From assembly GCF_014190875.1 (NCBI RefSeq), contig NZ_JACHVS010000001.1, forward strand, positions 1,488,001 to 1,552,000: a stretch of DNA of 64,000 nt, given 5' to 3'. This stretch comes from Paeniglutamicibacter cryotolerans. GTDB taxonomy: Bacteria > Actinomycetota > Actinomycetes > Actinomycetales > Micrococcaceae. The position numbers and the translations under genes were made by a program. Under the pieces are notes generated by a model, which was given only the letters and a program-made list of their open reading frames with translations, had not been told where the DNA came from and ran no database searches. The stretch's first letter is position 1, and the number at the start of each line of letters is the position of its first letter. Positions 37,652 through 46,805 of this stretch are shown here, piece after piece.

Positions 37652-39288
37652 GCACCGCAACGGCCCGCACCCGGCAGGCCAGGCGGTCCCCGGCCCTGGC
37701 CGCGTCGTTGACCGGATTCATGATCGCCGTGCTGTTCATCGCCCGCCGCAACTGGTTGCGCCTGCTGATCTGGGCGGCGGTACTCGCTGCCATGATCCCG
37801 GTGGTCTACGACTCGCAGCAGCAGGCCTTCCCGACCCAGGCGGCCCGGGACGCCTACGCCCAGGTCGCCAACACCCCTGCCGTCGCTGCCATGACCGGCC
37901 TGCCCTACGCCGCCGGATCACTCGGCGGCATCCTGGTCATCAAGATCTGGATGACACTTGCCGTTGCGCTGGCCTTCGCCTCGGTCTTCCTGGTCACCCG
38001 CAATGGGCGGGCCGACGAGGAAACCGGCCGCACCGAACTGCTGCGTGCCTCGGTACTTGGCCGCCACGCCTATAGCCTGGCGAACTACGCCGTTGCTTCG
38101 GCCCTGAGCGTGGTGGTCGGCGTGCTGATCTCGGTGCTCTGTCTGGCGGTCTTCCTGCCGGTGACCGGCTCCCTGCTCATGGGGGCCTCGATCGCCGGGA
38201 CGGGACTGGCCTTCGTTGGCATCTCCGCGATCTGCGGCCAGCTCAGCTCCACCAGCCGCGGGGCGAATTCGCTGGGGGTCGCCGTGCTGGCGGTGTTCTA
38301 CTTCATCCGGGCCGGAGCCGACCTGCAGTCCGACGGTAGCAGCACCACGGCGCTGAGCTGGTTCTCACCCATCGGCTGGGCGCAGAACATGCGCGCCTTC
38401 GGCGAAGACAACTGGTGGCCACTGCTGGCACTGCTGGCTTTGGCCATGGCTGGTTGTGCCCTCGCCCTGCTCATCGAAACCAACCGCGACCTGGGCATGG
38501 GCCTGCTGCCCGAACGGCGCGGCGCTGCCAGCGCATCGGGATTCCTCACCCGGCCAGTCGGGCTGGCGTTGCGGCTGCAACGCTCCTCGCTGTTGGGCTG
38601 GCTGGCCGGCGCGGTGGTCGCCGGTGCGTTCTTCGGAGGTGTCGCGAAGGCCATGTCCACGCTGCTTGACCCCTCCAACGCTTGGGCCCAGGCCTTCGTC
38701 GGATCCACGGGCAACATGCTCAACGGGGTGCTGAGCATCTTCGTGTTGTTCAACGGCATGCTGGCCGGGGCGTTCGCCGTGCAGTGCCTGTCGATGGCCA
38801 GCGCCGAGGAGGCCAGCGGCCGGCTGGAACCGCAGCTGGCCGGGGCGCTATCCCGTTCCGGCTGGCTGGGCGCGCACGTACTGGTAGCTGCCCTCGGCTC
38901 GGGGCTGATGCTGGTGATCGGAGGTTACCTCACCGGTGCCGCCTCGGCCGGGGCGGCAAGCGGCTCCGACCTGGCATTGGCCAGCCTGGCCTACTGGCCT
39001 GCGGTACTGCTGATACTGGGTCTGCAGCTGTTCCTGCATGGCTTCGTGACCCGCCACGGCGTCAGCATCACGTGGGCCGTCTACGGGGTTTCGGTCATGG
39101 TCGCCATGTTCGGCGAACTGTTCTCACTCTCCGAACGGGCTATCAAGTCCACTCCATTCGGCGCCGTGCCGAGGCTCCCGGCCGAGGCTTTTTCGCTGAC
39201 ACCGCTGCTGGTGCTCATCGCCATCGCAGTGGTCCTGGCCGGGCTCGGGATCCGGCGCTTCGCCACCCGTGACATCGTGCAGGAGTAG
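37648..39288 (+). CDS. ABC exporter permease (polyketide-antibiotic type)
   Basis: A 546-residue permease with about 12 membrane helices in two halves (residues 22-290 and 325-540), the pattern of the long ABC-2 permeases annotated as polyketide antibiotic exporters. The cytoplasmic motif RNGRADEETGRTELLRASVLGR and its repeat SAEEASGRLEPQLAGALSRS mark the two halves. ATG 37648 overlaps the ATPase gene by ATGA. With TetR upstream this is a self-contained, substrate-inducible efflux operon. Frames from 36562 are artefacts. Confidence 0.9.
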   Translation: MSTATARTRQARRSPALAASLTGFMIAVLFIARRNWLRLLIWAAVLAAMIPVVYDSQQQAFPTQAARDAYAQVANTPAVAAMTGLPYAAGSLGGILVIKIWMTLAVALAFASVFLVTRNGRADEETGRTELLRASVLGRHAYSLANYAVASALSVVVGVLISVLCLAVFLPVTGSLLMGASIAGTGLAFVGISAICGQLSSTSRGANSLGVAVLAVFYFIRAGADLQSDGSSTTALSWFSPIGWAQNMRAFGEDNWWPLLALLALAMAGCALALLIETNRDLGMGLLPERRGAASASGFLTRPVGLALRLQRSSLLGWLAGAVVAGAFFGGVAKAMSTLLDPSNAWAQAFVGSTGNMLNGVLSIFVLFNGMLAGAFAVQCLSMASAEEASGRLEPQLAGALSRSGWLGAHVLVAALGSGLMLVIGGYLTGAASAGAASGSDLALASLAYWPAVLLILGLQLFLHGFVTRHGVSITWAVYGVSVMVAMFGELFSLSERAIKSTPFGAVPRLPAEAFSLTPLLVLIAIAVVLAGLGIRRFATRDIVQE

Positions 39289-39333
39289 CGCAGGGCCCGC
39301 TTCCCACCCGGTGGGCGGCGTTACACTGGGGCC

Positions 39334-40371
39334 GTGGATGAGGAGCAAGCCGGGCAGCAGCGGGCCACCGTGCTGCGGTTCAGTACCCGGGGCATAGCCC
39401 CGGGGGACCGGGTGACGATGTGGGAGGGGCACAACGCCCGCGCCCTGATCTCACTGGACATCAGGACCATCGACGAGTCCCCGATGCATGCCACCGAGTC
39501 GAACCTGCAGCTGGCCTCGCTGCGGCTCGCACAGGTCACCGGGACCCCGCAGATCGTGGAACGCTCCGAATCGTTCATCAGGGCCAACCCGACGGGTGTC
39601 GTGGCGGTCTTCTTCGCGCTCGAGGGAGAGGCGTTCTTCTACCACCGCGGCGGACACGAATCGCTGCGCCCGGGGCAGGCGCTGGTCTGTGACGCGGACG
39701 CGCCGTTCATGCGCGGGTTCTCGCGCGGGCTACGCGAAACGGTGCTGACCATCCCGAAGGAGCTCTACCGGGAAATCACCGGATCCCCGGCCCCTTCCAG
39801 CCCGCGGGTCTTCGAGTTCGGCCCCGGAGCCGGACCCCGCGAGCGGGCCCTGGCCCGGCTGCTGCACCGGACCCTGGCCCGGGTGCCGGTGGCACCCGGC
39901 GCCGAATCGTCGATCGCCGCTGCCGGAACGATCGAAAGCGAGGCCATCGACCTGCTGCGCCTGGTCCTGGGCGATGGCCATGGCGGTGCCGGCGGCTACA
40001 TCGCGGCGGCCAAGGAACACATCGAACGCAGGCTTTCGGACCCGGCGCTGGACGTGGCCGAAATCTCCGCAGCCGTCGGACTCAGCGAGCGGCAACTGGG
40101 CCGGGTCTTCGCGGCCGCCGGAACCACCGTGGCGCGCTACCTGCTGGCCCGGCGGCTCGAGACCGCCCACGGTTACCTGGTCTCCCCGGCGCACGGGGCG
40201 CTGGCCATGTCGGAGGTGGCCGCGCTCAGCGGCTTCGCCTCGCCCAGCCATTTCGGCAAGCGCTTCCGCGAACACCACGGGAACACGCCGCTGCAGGTCC
40301 GCAGCGCGACCCGGGCAACCTTCCTGGCCGAGTACGCCAAGGCCCGGGTCGTACCGCCCACCGGGGCCTGA
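39334..40371 (+). CDS. AraC-family activator, likely of the downstream monooxygenase
   Basis: A 345-residue AraC/XylS-family regulator. Residues 10-190 are a cupin-type sensor domain similar to AraC-binding-like domains that detect aromatic compounds (TRGIAPGDRVTMWEGHNARAL...). Residues 225-330 are the two helix-turn-helices: VAEISAAVGLSERQLGRVFA and ALSGFASPSHFGKRFREHHG. GTG 39334 is the start. The gene lies directly upstream of a phenol-hydroxylase-type gene in the same direction, and tandem 21-bp-spaced repeats follow it, so activation of that gene is likely. Confidence 0.85.
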   Translation: MDEEQAGQQRATVLRFSTRGIAPGDRVTMWEGHNARALISLDIRTIDESPMHATESNLQLASLRLAQVTGTPQIVERSESFIRANPTGVVAVFFALEGEAFFYHRGGHESLRPGQALVCDADAPFMRGFSRGLRETVLTIPKELYREITGSPAPSSPRVFEFGPGAGPRERALARLLHRTLARVPVAPGAESSIAAAGTIESEAIDLLRLVLGDGHGGAGGYIAAAKEHIERRLSDPALDVAEISAAVGLSERQLGRVFAAAGTTVARYLLARRLETAHGYLVSPAHGALAMSEVAALSGFASPSHFGKRFREHHGNTPLQVRSATRATFLAEYAKARVVPPTGA

Positions 40372-40389
40372 AACCCTCCCGAACAGGCG

Positions 40390-40429
40390 GTTTTATCCCG
40401 CCGCGGACGAGTTTTGTCCCGTCCCGGAC
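40390..40429 (+). promoter_or_regulatory. AraC-type direct-repeat operator
   Basis: Two 19-bp direct repeats, GTTTTATCCCGCCGCGGAC at 40390-40408 and GTTTTGTCCCGTCCCGGAC at 40411-40429, match at 16 of 19 positions. Their 21-bp period is two helical turns, the usual geometry of AraC-family activator sites. They lie 135-174 bases upstream of the monooxygenase ATG. Confidence 0.65.
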
Positions 40430-40563
40430 ATGATGACAGTGGCCCCCGTCACTACCGAATATCAGCTGCAACACTTCTGTCAACGGGATTCGATCCCCGA
40501 CCCAGGACCACACCCACCCCCCATCCCCGCCGTCCCCGGTGGGCACCTACTTGGAGGACCCCC

Positions 40564-42408
40564 ATGCCGGTATTCAACGATGGACTTGCAGCAACCGAAG
40601 CGCCCGAGGCGGGCCACGTCGTCACCACCGAGGTGCTCATCGTGGGCTCCGGACCGGCCGGCAGCGCCGCCGCTCTGTTCCTCTCCACTCAGGGCATCGA
40701 GAACATCATGATCACCAAGTACCGGTGGACGGCGAACACGCCACGGGCCCACATCACCAACCAGCGGACCATGGAGATCCTGCGCGATGCGGGCATCGAG
40801 GACCAGGTCCTGGCCGAGGCCACCCCGCACGAGCTGATGGGCGACACGGTCTACTGCGAGTCGATGTCCGGCGAGGAAATCGGCCGCCGCCCCACCTGGG
40901 GAACCCGCCCGGACCGCCGCGCCGACTACGAGCTGGCCTCCCCGTCGCTGCCGTGCGATATCCCGCAGACCCTGCTGGAACCGATCCTGGTCAAGAACGC
41001 CACCAAGCGCGGTACGCAGACCCAGTTCTCCACCGAATACCTCTCCCACGTGCAAGACGCCGAAGGCGTTAGCGTGCGGGTGCGCAACCGCCTCACCGGC
41101 CACGACTACACGATCCGGGCCAAGTATCTGATCGGTGCCGACGGGGCGCGCTCGAAGATCGCCGAGGACATCGGCACCCCGTTCGAGGGCGCGATGGACA
41201 TCGGCGGATCCATGAACATCACCTTCAAGGCCGACCTGGCCCACCTCGCCGCTGAACGTCCCTCGATCCTGTACTGGGTCTTCCAGCCCGGCGCCAACAT
41301 CGGCGGCCTCGGTGCCGGACTGATCCGCTGCGTGCGCCCGTGGAGCGAATGGCTGATCGTGTGGGGCTTCGACATCAACGGCGAGGAACCGACGCTCGAT
41401 GACGACGAGGCGATCCGCATCGTGCGCAACATGACCGGGATCCCCGACCTCGAGGTCGAAATCACCGGCTACTCGCTGTGGGGAAACAACGAACAGTGGG
41501 CCACTCACATGCAGAACGGCCGCGTTTTCATTGCCGGAGATGCCGCGCACCGGCACCCGCCGAGCCATGGGCTGGGTTCCAACACCTCCGTCCAGGACGC
41601 CTACAACCTGGCCTGGAAGATCGCGGCAGTCATCCACGGCCAGGCCGGCGCCGAACTGCTCGAAACCTACAGCGTCGAACGCGCACCGGTGGCCAAGCAG
41701 ATCGTGCAGCGGGCCAACCAGTCCTCGCGTGACTACAAACGCATCTTCGACGCTCTCGGGGTCACCGGTGCGACCAGCAACGAGGAGTACCTCGAGCTGC
41801 TCAAGCTGCGCAAGGAGCCCACGGCCGAGGGTGCCGCCCGCCGCACAGAACTGCGTGCCGCCCTGGACTACAAGGACTACGAGTTCAACGCCCAGGGCAC
41901 CGAAATCGGCCAGTTCTACCAGTCCACGGCAGTCGTCACCGACGGTCTGGACCGCCCGGAAATGACCCAGGACCCGCTGCTTCACCACCAGAAGTCCACC
42001 TTCCCGGGACTGCGCCTGCCGCACGCCTGGATCGGGGATTCGCGCAGGAAGTACTCCACCCATGATGCGGCGACCGGAACCGGCTTCACGCTGTTCACCG
42101 GCATCACCGGCGCCCCCTGGGCCGAGGCTGCCCGCGAGGTGGCACTGGAGCTGGGCATCGAGCTGAAGTCCGTGGTCATCGGCGAGGGACTCGAGGTCCA
42201 GGACCTGTATGGCGACTGGCTGCACCAGCGCGAGGTGGCAGAGGACGGCATCGTGCTGGTCCGGCCGGACAAGCACATCGCCTGGCGCGCACAGAGCCTC
42301 GCGGCCGACCCGAAGGCGGCGCTCACCGCCGCGCTGTCCTCGATCCTGGGTCGCGGCGACGGTTCCGCCTCCATGCCGAGGCAGGAAGCCGCGCTCTCGG
42401 CCTCCTGA
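40564..42408 (+). CDS. FAD-dependent phenol/chlorophenol-type monooxygenase
   Basis: A 614-residue class A flavin monooxygenase of the PheA/TfdB group (2,4-dichlorophenol 6-monooxygenase, phenol 2-monooxygenase). The FAD-binding VGSGPAGSAAA starts near residue 28. The DG motif is in LIGADGARSKIA, and the GD motif is in FIAGDAAHRHPPSHGLGSN. The NTPRAHITNQRTMEILRDAG stretch is characteristic of the group. The thioredoxin-fold C-terminal domain starts near residue 430. GGAGGACCCCC precedes the ATG. It should hydroxylate a phenolic compound at the ortho position to a catechol; no ring-cleavage dioxygenase follows, so the pathway must continue elsewhere. Confidence 0.88.
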   Translation: MPVFNDGLAATEAPEAGHVVTTEVLIVGSGPAGSAAALFLSTQGIENIMITKYRWTANTPRAHITNQRTMEILRDAGIEDQVLAEATPHELMGDTVYCESMSGEEIGRRPTWGTRPDRRADYELASPSLPCDIPQTLLEPILVKNATKRGTQTQFSTEYLSHVQDAEGVSVRVRNRLTGHDYTIRAKYLIGADGARSKIAEDIGTPFEGAMDIGGSMNITFKADLAHLAAERPSILYWVFQPGANIGGLGAGLIRCVRPWSEWLIVWGFDINGEEPTLDDDEAIRIVRNMTGIPDLEVEITGYSLWGNNEQWATHMQNGRVFIAGDAAHRHPPSHGLGSNTSVQDAYNLAWKIAAVIHGQAGAELLETYSVERAPVAKQIVQRANQSSRDYKRIFDALGVTGATSNEEYLELLKLRKEPTAEGAARRTELRAALDYKDYEFNAQGTEIGQFYQSTAVVTDGLDRPEMTQDPLLHHQKSTFPGLRLPHAWIGDSRRKYSTHDAATGTGFTLFTGITGAPWAEAAREVALELGIELKSVVIGEGLEVQDLYGDWLHQREVAEDGIVLVRPDKHIAWRAQSLAADPKAALTAALSSILGRGDGSASMPRQEAALSAS

Positions 42409-42429
42409 ACCACCAACGGGTAGCCCGCC

Positions 42430-42490
42430 CGGCCCCGGTCTGCCGTGAAGGGTCCGTCATCGACGGGCCCTTCACGGCAGACCGGGGCCG
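42430..42490. terminator. Very long perfect hairpin, bidirectional terminator
   Basis: Two perfect 23-base arms (42430-42452 and 42468-42490) enclose a second perfect 5-bp stem (42454-42458 with 42462-42466) joined through one T·G pair, giving a 29-bp hairpin with a 3-base loop. It sits between the convergent monooxygenase and rlmH genes. No U-tract is seen, yet the stem should stop transcription from both sides. Confidence 0.75.
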
Positions 42491-42509
42491 TACCCCGAGG
42501 TCAGCTGGC

Positions 42510-42968
42510 CTAGACGTGGTGGTACGGGCGCCCTCCTGCGATCTCCTGGGCGCGGTAGAGCTGTTCGGCCAGGATCAGGCGCACCAGCTGGTGCGGGAAG
42601 ACCAGCTTGGACAGGCTCCAAGTGAAATCGGCCCGCGAGTGGACCGAGGGGGCGACGCCGTAGGCGCCACCGATCACCACGGTGATGTTGCGCGAAGTAT
42701 CCAGCGGCTGCTGCAGTGTGCGGGCCAGCGTGGGGGAGTCGATGTTCTTGCCGCGCTCATCGAGCAGGATCAGGTAGTCCCGGGTTTCCACCTTGGACAG
42801 GATGCGCTCCGATTCCTCGGTACGCGCCGAATCGCCCTCGCGCGATGAATGCGGCAGCAGTTGCCATTTGAGGTCGAAGGGCTTCTTCATCCGCTTCTCG
42901 TAGCGGTCGATGCCCTCGGTGACCCATGATTCGTGCTTTTTGCCGATGGCCAGAACGCGGATTGTCAT
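42510..42968 (-). CDS. rlmH: 23S rRNA pseudouridine-1915 N3-methyltransferase
   Basis: A 152-residue SPOUT methyltransferase. The trefoil-knot SAM-binding region is VVIGGAYGVAPSV (residues 97-109), preceded by YLILLDERG and followed by LSKLVFPHQLVRLILAEQLYRAQEIAGGRPYHH, the ending of RlmH proteins. Full length. It methylates the ribosomal helix 69 pseudouridine. Confidence 0.95.
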   Translation of the reverse strand: MTIRVLAIGKKHESWVTEGIDRYEKRMKKPFDLKWQLLPHSSREGDSARTEESERILSKVETRDYLILLDERGKNIDSPTLARTLQQPLDTSRNITVVIGGAYGVAPSVHSRADFTWSLSKLVFPHQLVRLILAEQLYRAQEIAGGRPYHHV

Positions 42969-43036
42969 GCACCCATTTTGTCAGGTCTCCGGGCGGGGTT
43001 CCCGGATTCGCCGGCGACCTTAACATGGAGGACATG

Positions 43037-43768
43037 ATGAGTCCGAGGCGAGTGCCCAGCAATGCAGCAAGTCCCGACTATGGGAGGGGGTCGCCCAAGC
43101 GGCCCGGCGGGCGACGGGTCCTGTGGTTTGTCCTGGTCATCACCAGCGCGCTCTTCGGTTTGGCACGCAGGGTCCACCTCTCCATCGGCATGAAAAACGG
43201 CCCGGCATCCTGGGACCAGCCGATTCTGGAATGGATGGTTGCGCACCGGACTCCGGAGCTGAATCAGCTGGTCACGGGGTTCACTAATCTTGGCTCAACA
43301 CCGGGCATGGCGACGATCGCGGTCATAGCCGTTGCCCTCTTGATGTGGCGCTCCCGTTCCTGGTGGCCGCTGATCCTGGTCGTCGTGACGGCGGCGGGTT
43401 CGCTGACTCTGACCTCCGTTCTCAAACAGTCCGTGGGCCGGTCGCGTCCGCCCCATGGTGAGGCAGTGCCGCCGTACGAGTCATCCCCGTCGTTTCCCAG
43501 CGGGCATACGCTGAACGCATCGGCGATCATCGCCGTCATTGCCTACCTGATGGTGCTGCAGCTGCGATCCACGCTGGCCAAGGCCGCGACGATCACCGGG
43601 CTCTCGCTGTTCATCTTCCTCATGGGGGTCAGCCGGAACTATCTCGGGCTGCACTGGTTCACCGATGTGCTGGCGGGCTGGATGATCGGGTTGGGCTGGG
43701 CCGCCCTGGTGATGCTGATCCATTACTTGGTGGTGGTTCGCGGGCGGCATCTGCCCTGGCGCTGGTAG
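43037..43768 (+). CDS. PAP2-family membrane phosphatase
   Basis: A 243-residue phosphatase with about six helices. The three PAP2 motifs are intact: KQSVGRSRPP, PSGH in SFPSGHTLNA, and SRNYLGLHWFTD, with the catalytic Arg-His-Asp. GGAGG ends 5 bases before ATG 43037; 43034 and 43025 are alternatives. It probably dephosphorylates undecaprenyl pyrophosphate or phosphatidic acid at the outer face of the membrane. Confidence 0.9.
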   Translation: MSPRRVPSNAASPDYGRGSPKRPGGRRVLWFVLVITSALFGLARRVHLSIGMKNGPASWDQPILEWMVAHRTPELNQLVTGFTNLGSTPGMATIAVIAVALLMWRSRSWWPLILVVVTAAGSLTLTSVLKQSVGRSRPPHGEAVPPYESSPSFPSGHTLNASAIIAVIAYLMVLQLRSTLAKAATITGLSLFIFLMGVSRNYLGLHWFTDVLAGWMIGLGWAALVMLIHYLVVVRGRHLPWRW

Positions 43769-43806
43769 GCCGGGCGGGCAGGGACCACTCGGCGTAGGCT
43801 GGGGCC

Positions 43807-44562
43807 ATACGCGCAGTCATTTTGGGTGGAACCGGCAACATGGGTTCCCGTGTTGCCAGGTTATTGGAGGCGGATGGACACGAAGTCTTGGCAGCCAGTC
43901 GTGCCACCGGGGTAGACGCCTACACCGGTCAGGGCCTGGGGGAGGCGTTCGCGGGAGCCGACATCATTGTCGATTGCTTGGGCGCGGCCTCCAGGGGCGC
44001 CAAGGCCTGCATCGACTTCCACGTGACGACCGCGGGGAACATCATCCGTGCGGCACGGGCGGCCGGCGTCAACAGGCTGCTGTGCCTGTCGATCATCAAT
44101 GCCCGGGAGCCCTCGGTCAATCGGTTTATGGGCTATTACCAGGGCAAGGCTGCCCAGGAACGGGCCTATTTGCTTTCACCGCTTCACGTCACCATCCTGC
44201 GAACCACGCAGTGGCATGATTTTGCGCGGCGATTCTCACGGACCATGCGCGTCGGGCGATGGGCCTTCGTGCCCCGAATGCAAAGCCAGCCTGTCGCCCC
44301 CGACGTCGTCGCCCGGCTGATGCGCGACACGGTGGAAGCGGCTGATACGTCCCCTCGGATCGTTGAGCTGGCTGGGCCGGAGGCTCGTGACATGGCCGAG
44401 TTGGCGAGGATTCTTTTGTCCGGCGAAGAGCCGGCGGTGCGCGTTGTCGGAATTCCGGGCCTCGGCCTCAAGGTCTTTTCCGGCGGTCTTCTCCCTCCGG
44501 TCGGCGTCCCGCTGGATTCCGAGACCTTCGATCAGTGGCTGGAAGGTGGCCGGAGGGCTTGA
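43807..44562 (+). CDS. NAD(P)-binding atypical SDR with ATA at the start position
   Basis: A 251-residue Rossmann protein (NmrA/atypical SDR group). The first beta strand and glycine loop read RAVILGGTGNMGSRVARLLE, which places the start at 43807, where the codon is ATA instead of ATG. The frame has a stop at 43795-43797 and no ATG/GTG between; TTG 43822 would remove the first strand. Either ATA is used inefficiently, or the gene lost its start. The body (LLCLSIINAREPSVNRFMGYYQGKAAQE) is intact, so the lesion would be recent. Confidence 0.6.
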   Translation: MRAVILGGTGNMGSRVARLLEADGHEVLAASRATGVDAYTGQGLGEAFAGADIIVDCLGAASRGAKACIDFHVTTAGNIIRAARAAGVNRLLCLSIINAREPSVNRFMGYYQGKAAQERAYLLSPLHVTILRTTQWHDFARRFSRTMRVGRWAFVPRMQSQPVAPDVVARLMRDTVEAADTSPRIVELAGPEARDMAELARILLSGEEPAVRVVGIPGLGLKVFSGGLLPPVGVPLDSETFDQWLEGGRRA

Positions 44563-44674
44563 CAGGCGCGGGAATCACAGGGGTGTCGGTCCATGGGTGA
44601 TGGCACGGCGACAGTCCCGGCACATCGCCGTGACATTTGATCTGCGTGGAGACCCGATGTGCTCATCGTTCCAA

Positions 44675-44712
44675 TGTTCATATATTGAGATTCAAATATC
44701 ATTATATGAACA
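44675..44712. promoter_or_regulatory. Nested palindromes upstream of an MFS gene
   Basis: TGTTCATATA (44675-44684) and TATATGAACA (44703-44712) form a perfect 10-bp inverted repeat with an 18-base spacer. Inside it TTGAGATTCAA (44685-44695) is a second inverted repeat. The segment is AT-rich in very GC-rich DNA. It looks like a repressor operator (MarR or TetR style) for the MFS gene downstream; no regulator gene is adjacent. Confidence 0.5.
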
Positions 44713-44805
44713 CGCTTTGGCTGGCCCTTGAAGTGGTTCCTACGATGGCGGCGATGAGACGCTCGCACCACCAGTCATGCCCGGACTCCAGCGAGAGCAG
44801 TCGGA

Positions 44806-46050
44806 GTGAGCGCCGGAGCCGTAACAACAGAAAAGGGCGCCCCGGATTCTCCCCACTGGCGGAGAAATTTGACGGTCTGTTCCTTCGGATCCTTCGCGAC
44901 CATTGGCGCGATGACTCTGCTCCTGCCCATTCTGCCGATCTACGTGGCCGGGCTCGGCGTGAGCGGCCAAGCCGCACTCACCCTGTGGTCCGGCGTTGCC
45001 TACGCCGCAACGGTCGTGATCGCGGCACTGACCGCGCCGTTGTGGGGCAGGCTGAGTGACAGGTTCGGCCGCAAGCCGATGTTGATCCGGGCCAGCCTAG
45101 GCATGGCAGTCGCGATGTCGCTCATCGGCATGGCCTGGAACATCGAACAGCTGGTTGCCTTGCGCCTTCTGGCCGGGCTGCTGGCAGGGTACGCCTCGGG
45201 ATCCACGATCCTGGTTGCGGCTCAAACGCCCAAGCGCCACTCGGCAGCCGTGTTGGGTGTCTTCTCCTCGGCGATCATGGCCGGTCATGTCGTCGGACCG
45301 CTGGCCGGCGGTTTTATCGGTGAAATATTCGGTGTCCGGAACACGTTCCTTGCGGCCGGTGCGCTCATTTTTCTGGGATTCCTGGGTACCGCGTTCCTCT
45401 TGAAGGAAGAAAGGAAGTCCCCGGTCCGATCCCGGGCAACGCATGGCGGGGTAGGCGGGGGTGCCGCGAAAACGACTCATCCTCACGTTGCTGTCCCTCT
45501 CAGCACTACTGATGTTTGCGGTGATCTCGGTGGAACCGGTCATCACCGTGCACATCGAACACCTGTTGGCCGGGGAAGCGCCCGTCGCCGTGGTTGCGGG
45601 GATCGTCTTCGCGCTCGGCGCTGCCGGCGCCATCATCTCCGGACCTGGATTGGGACGGCTGGCCGATCGGATCGGGCACACCCGGGTCCTGACGCTGAGT
45701 CTGGCGGCAGCCACGGTGTTGCTGGCGTTACAGGCTGCTGCGCTCGATATCTGGCGGTTCGCACTTCTCGCTTTCTCATGGGAGTGGCGTTGGGCGGGGT
45801 AACTCCCACGCTTGTCGCCACCCTTGGCGGCCTAGTGCCGGAAAGCAGCGTTGGTTTGGTGTTGGGAAATAGCGTGTCGGCCCAGTACGCGGGCCAGGTG
45901 ATAGGCCCGCTGGCAGCCGGCTGGGTGGGCGGGGTCCTGGGGACGAGCGCCGTCTTCTTCATGACCGCCATCGTGGCCGGGGCTGGAACGGTGTTGGCGT
46001 TCGGCATCCGTCGACGGCTGACTTCGCACGACGCAGTCAATCCGGGATAG
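44806..46050 (+). pseudogene. MFS drug transporter gene with two compensating frameshifts
   Basis: GTG 44806 starts an MFS protein (LLLPILPIYVAGLGVSGQAA, motif A GRLSDRFGRKP, motif C-like GHVVGPLAGGF) that reads well to LKEERKSPV. Around 45430-45465, near a GGGGG run at 45457-45461, the coding signal moves to the next frame (RKRLILTLLSLSALLMFAVI). Near 45775 it returns to the first frame (FLMGVALGGVTPTLVATLGG) and ends at 46050. The nominal single frame contains about 110 scrambled residues (Arg/His/Gly-rich) in the middle. It is a disrupted multidrug-type transporter, or two sequencing errors 320 bases apart. Confidence 0.8.
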
Positions 46051-46535
46051 TGCCGCGGCAGGCAAGGGCCACCCCTCAGCTAATTCTGGCAGGGCCCGAC
46101 AAGCAATGAGACAAGCCGTCGCGTGGCCGTGGTCCACTGCTCGCCCCAACCCAGTGTCATCTCGCCAGGGCTGCCCCACCTGTGGAAGGGCGGCCCGAGA
46201 GGCCTATCGGCATCGGGCCACGCGGCCCACTGGCCATGGGGCTGTTTTGTTTGGCCTCCGGGCCTGTCGGCTTCATTCGTGATGGGTTCTCGAAAAGAAC
46301 AGCCGTTGATGCCACAGGGGACCTTGATCGCGCTATCACCCATGCCATCGGAGGGCCCATTGCGCCAGCGTTGCTTGAACGCCGGCTTCCGCCTCGGGGC
46401 TGGGGCGGCGACCCGGTCACAGTGGCAACGGCGGGCGAATCGCGAGCCATGTCAGCTGCCGTGCCGTGGCTCGTTGCGCCGCTCGGAAACGGATGAGATC
46501 CGTGTGCCGGCATGTCCCTGATATCCGATTTGATT
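46051..46535. other. Gene-poor stretch
   Basis: 485 bases after the broken MFS gene without a convincing gene. Several overlapping frames are open on both strands (for example 46182-46496 plus) but none shows a recognisable domain or a clear codon bias. It may be decayed sequence. Confidence 0.4.
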
Positions 46536-46805
46536 CTACGGATCGGTCAGGGGCTTGCCCCAGGGATAGTCCACCCATGGCCCGGTGCCCACTTCCGGGC
46601 ACGCACTTTCCGCGCCTTTTCGAACGACGTGCGCATCGGCAGGGTAACGTCCGCCTTGGAGAACGGTGTCGTAGTGGACGTGAATTTCTTCGGTCCCATC
46701 GGCAAACCGGGCGTCGTAGTGGAAACAGCGGAACCGGCGCTTGAGGTAGAACGACCGACCCCAGTATGCCGTGGCCCGGAACGCAATCGGTAGTTGAGGA
46801 TTCAT
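46536..46805 (-). CDS. Small hypothetical protein, distal gene of a coupled pair
   Basis: An 89-residue product: AYWGRSFYLKRRFRCFHYDA, then TEEIHVHYDTVLQGGRYPAD. Third codon positions are mostly G/C, as in real genes here, and the plus-strand alternative has a poorer pattern. No family recognised; rich in aromatic and basic residues, no membrane helix. Its ATG overlaps the stop of the upstream small gene (ATGA). Confidence 0.5.
   Translation of the reverse strand: MNPQLPIAFRATAYWGRSFYLKRRFRCFHYDARFADGTEEIHVHYDTVLQGGRYPADAHVVRKGAESACPEVGTGPWVDYPWGKPLTDP

Noticed and set aside
46123-46521. 132-residue plus-strand frame
   Set aside because: No domain, irregular codon bias and overlap with equally open frames on the other strand.
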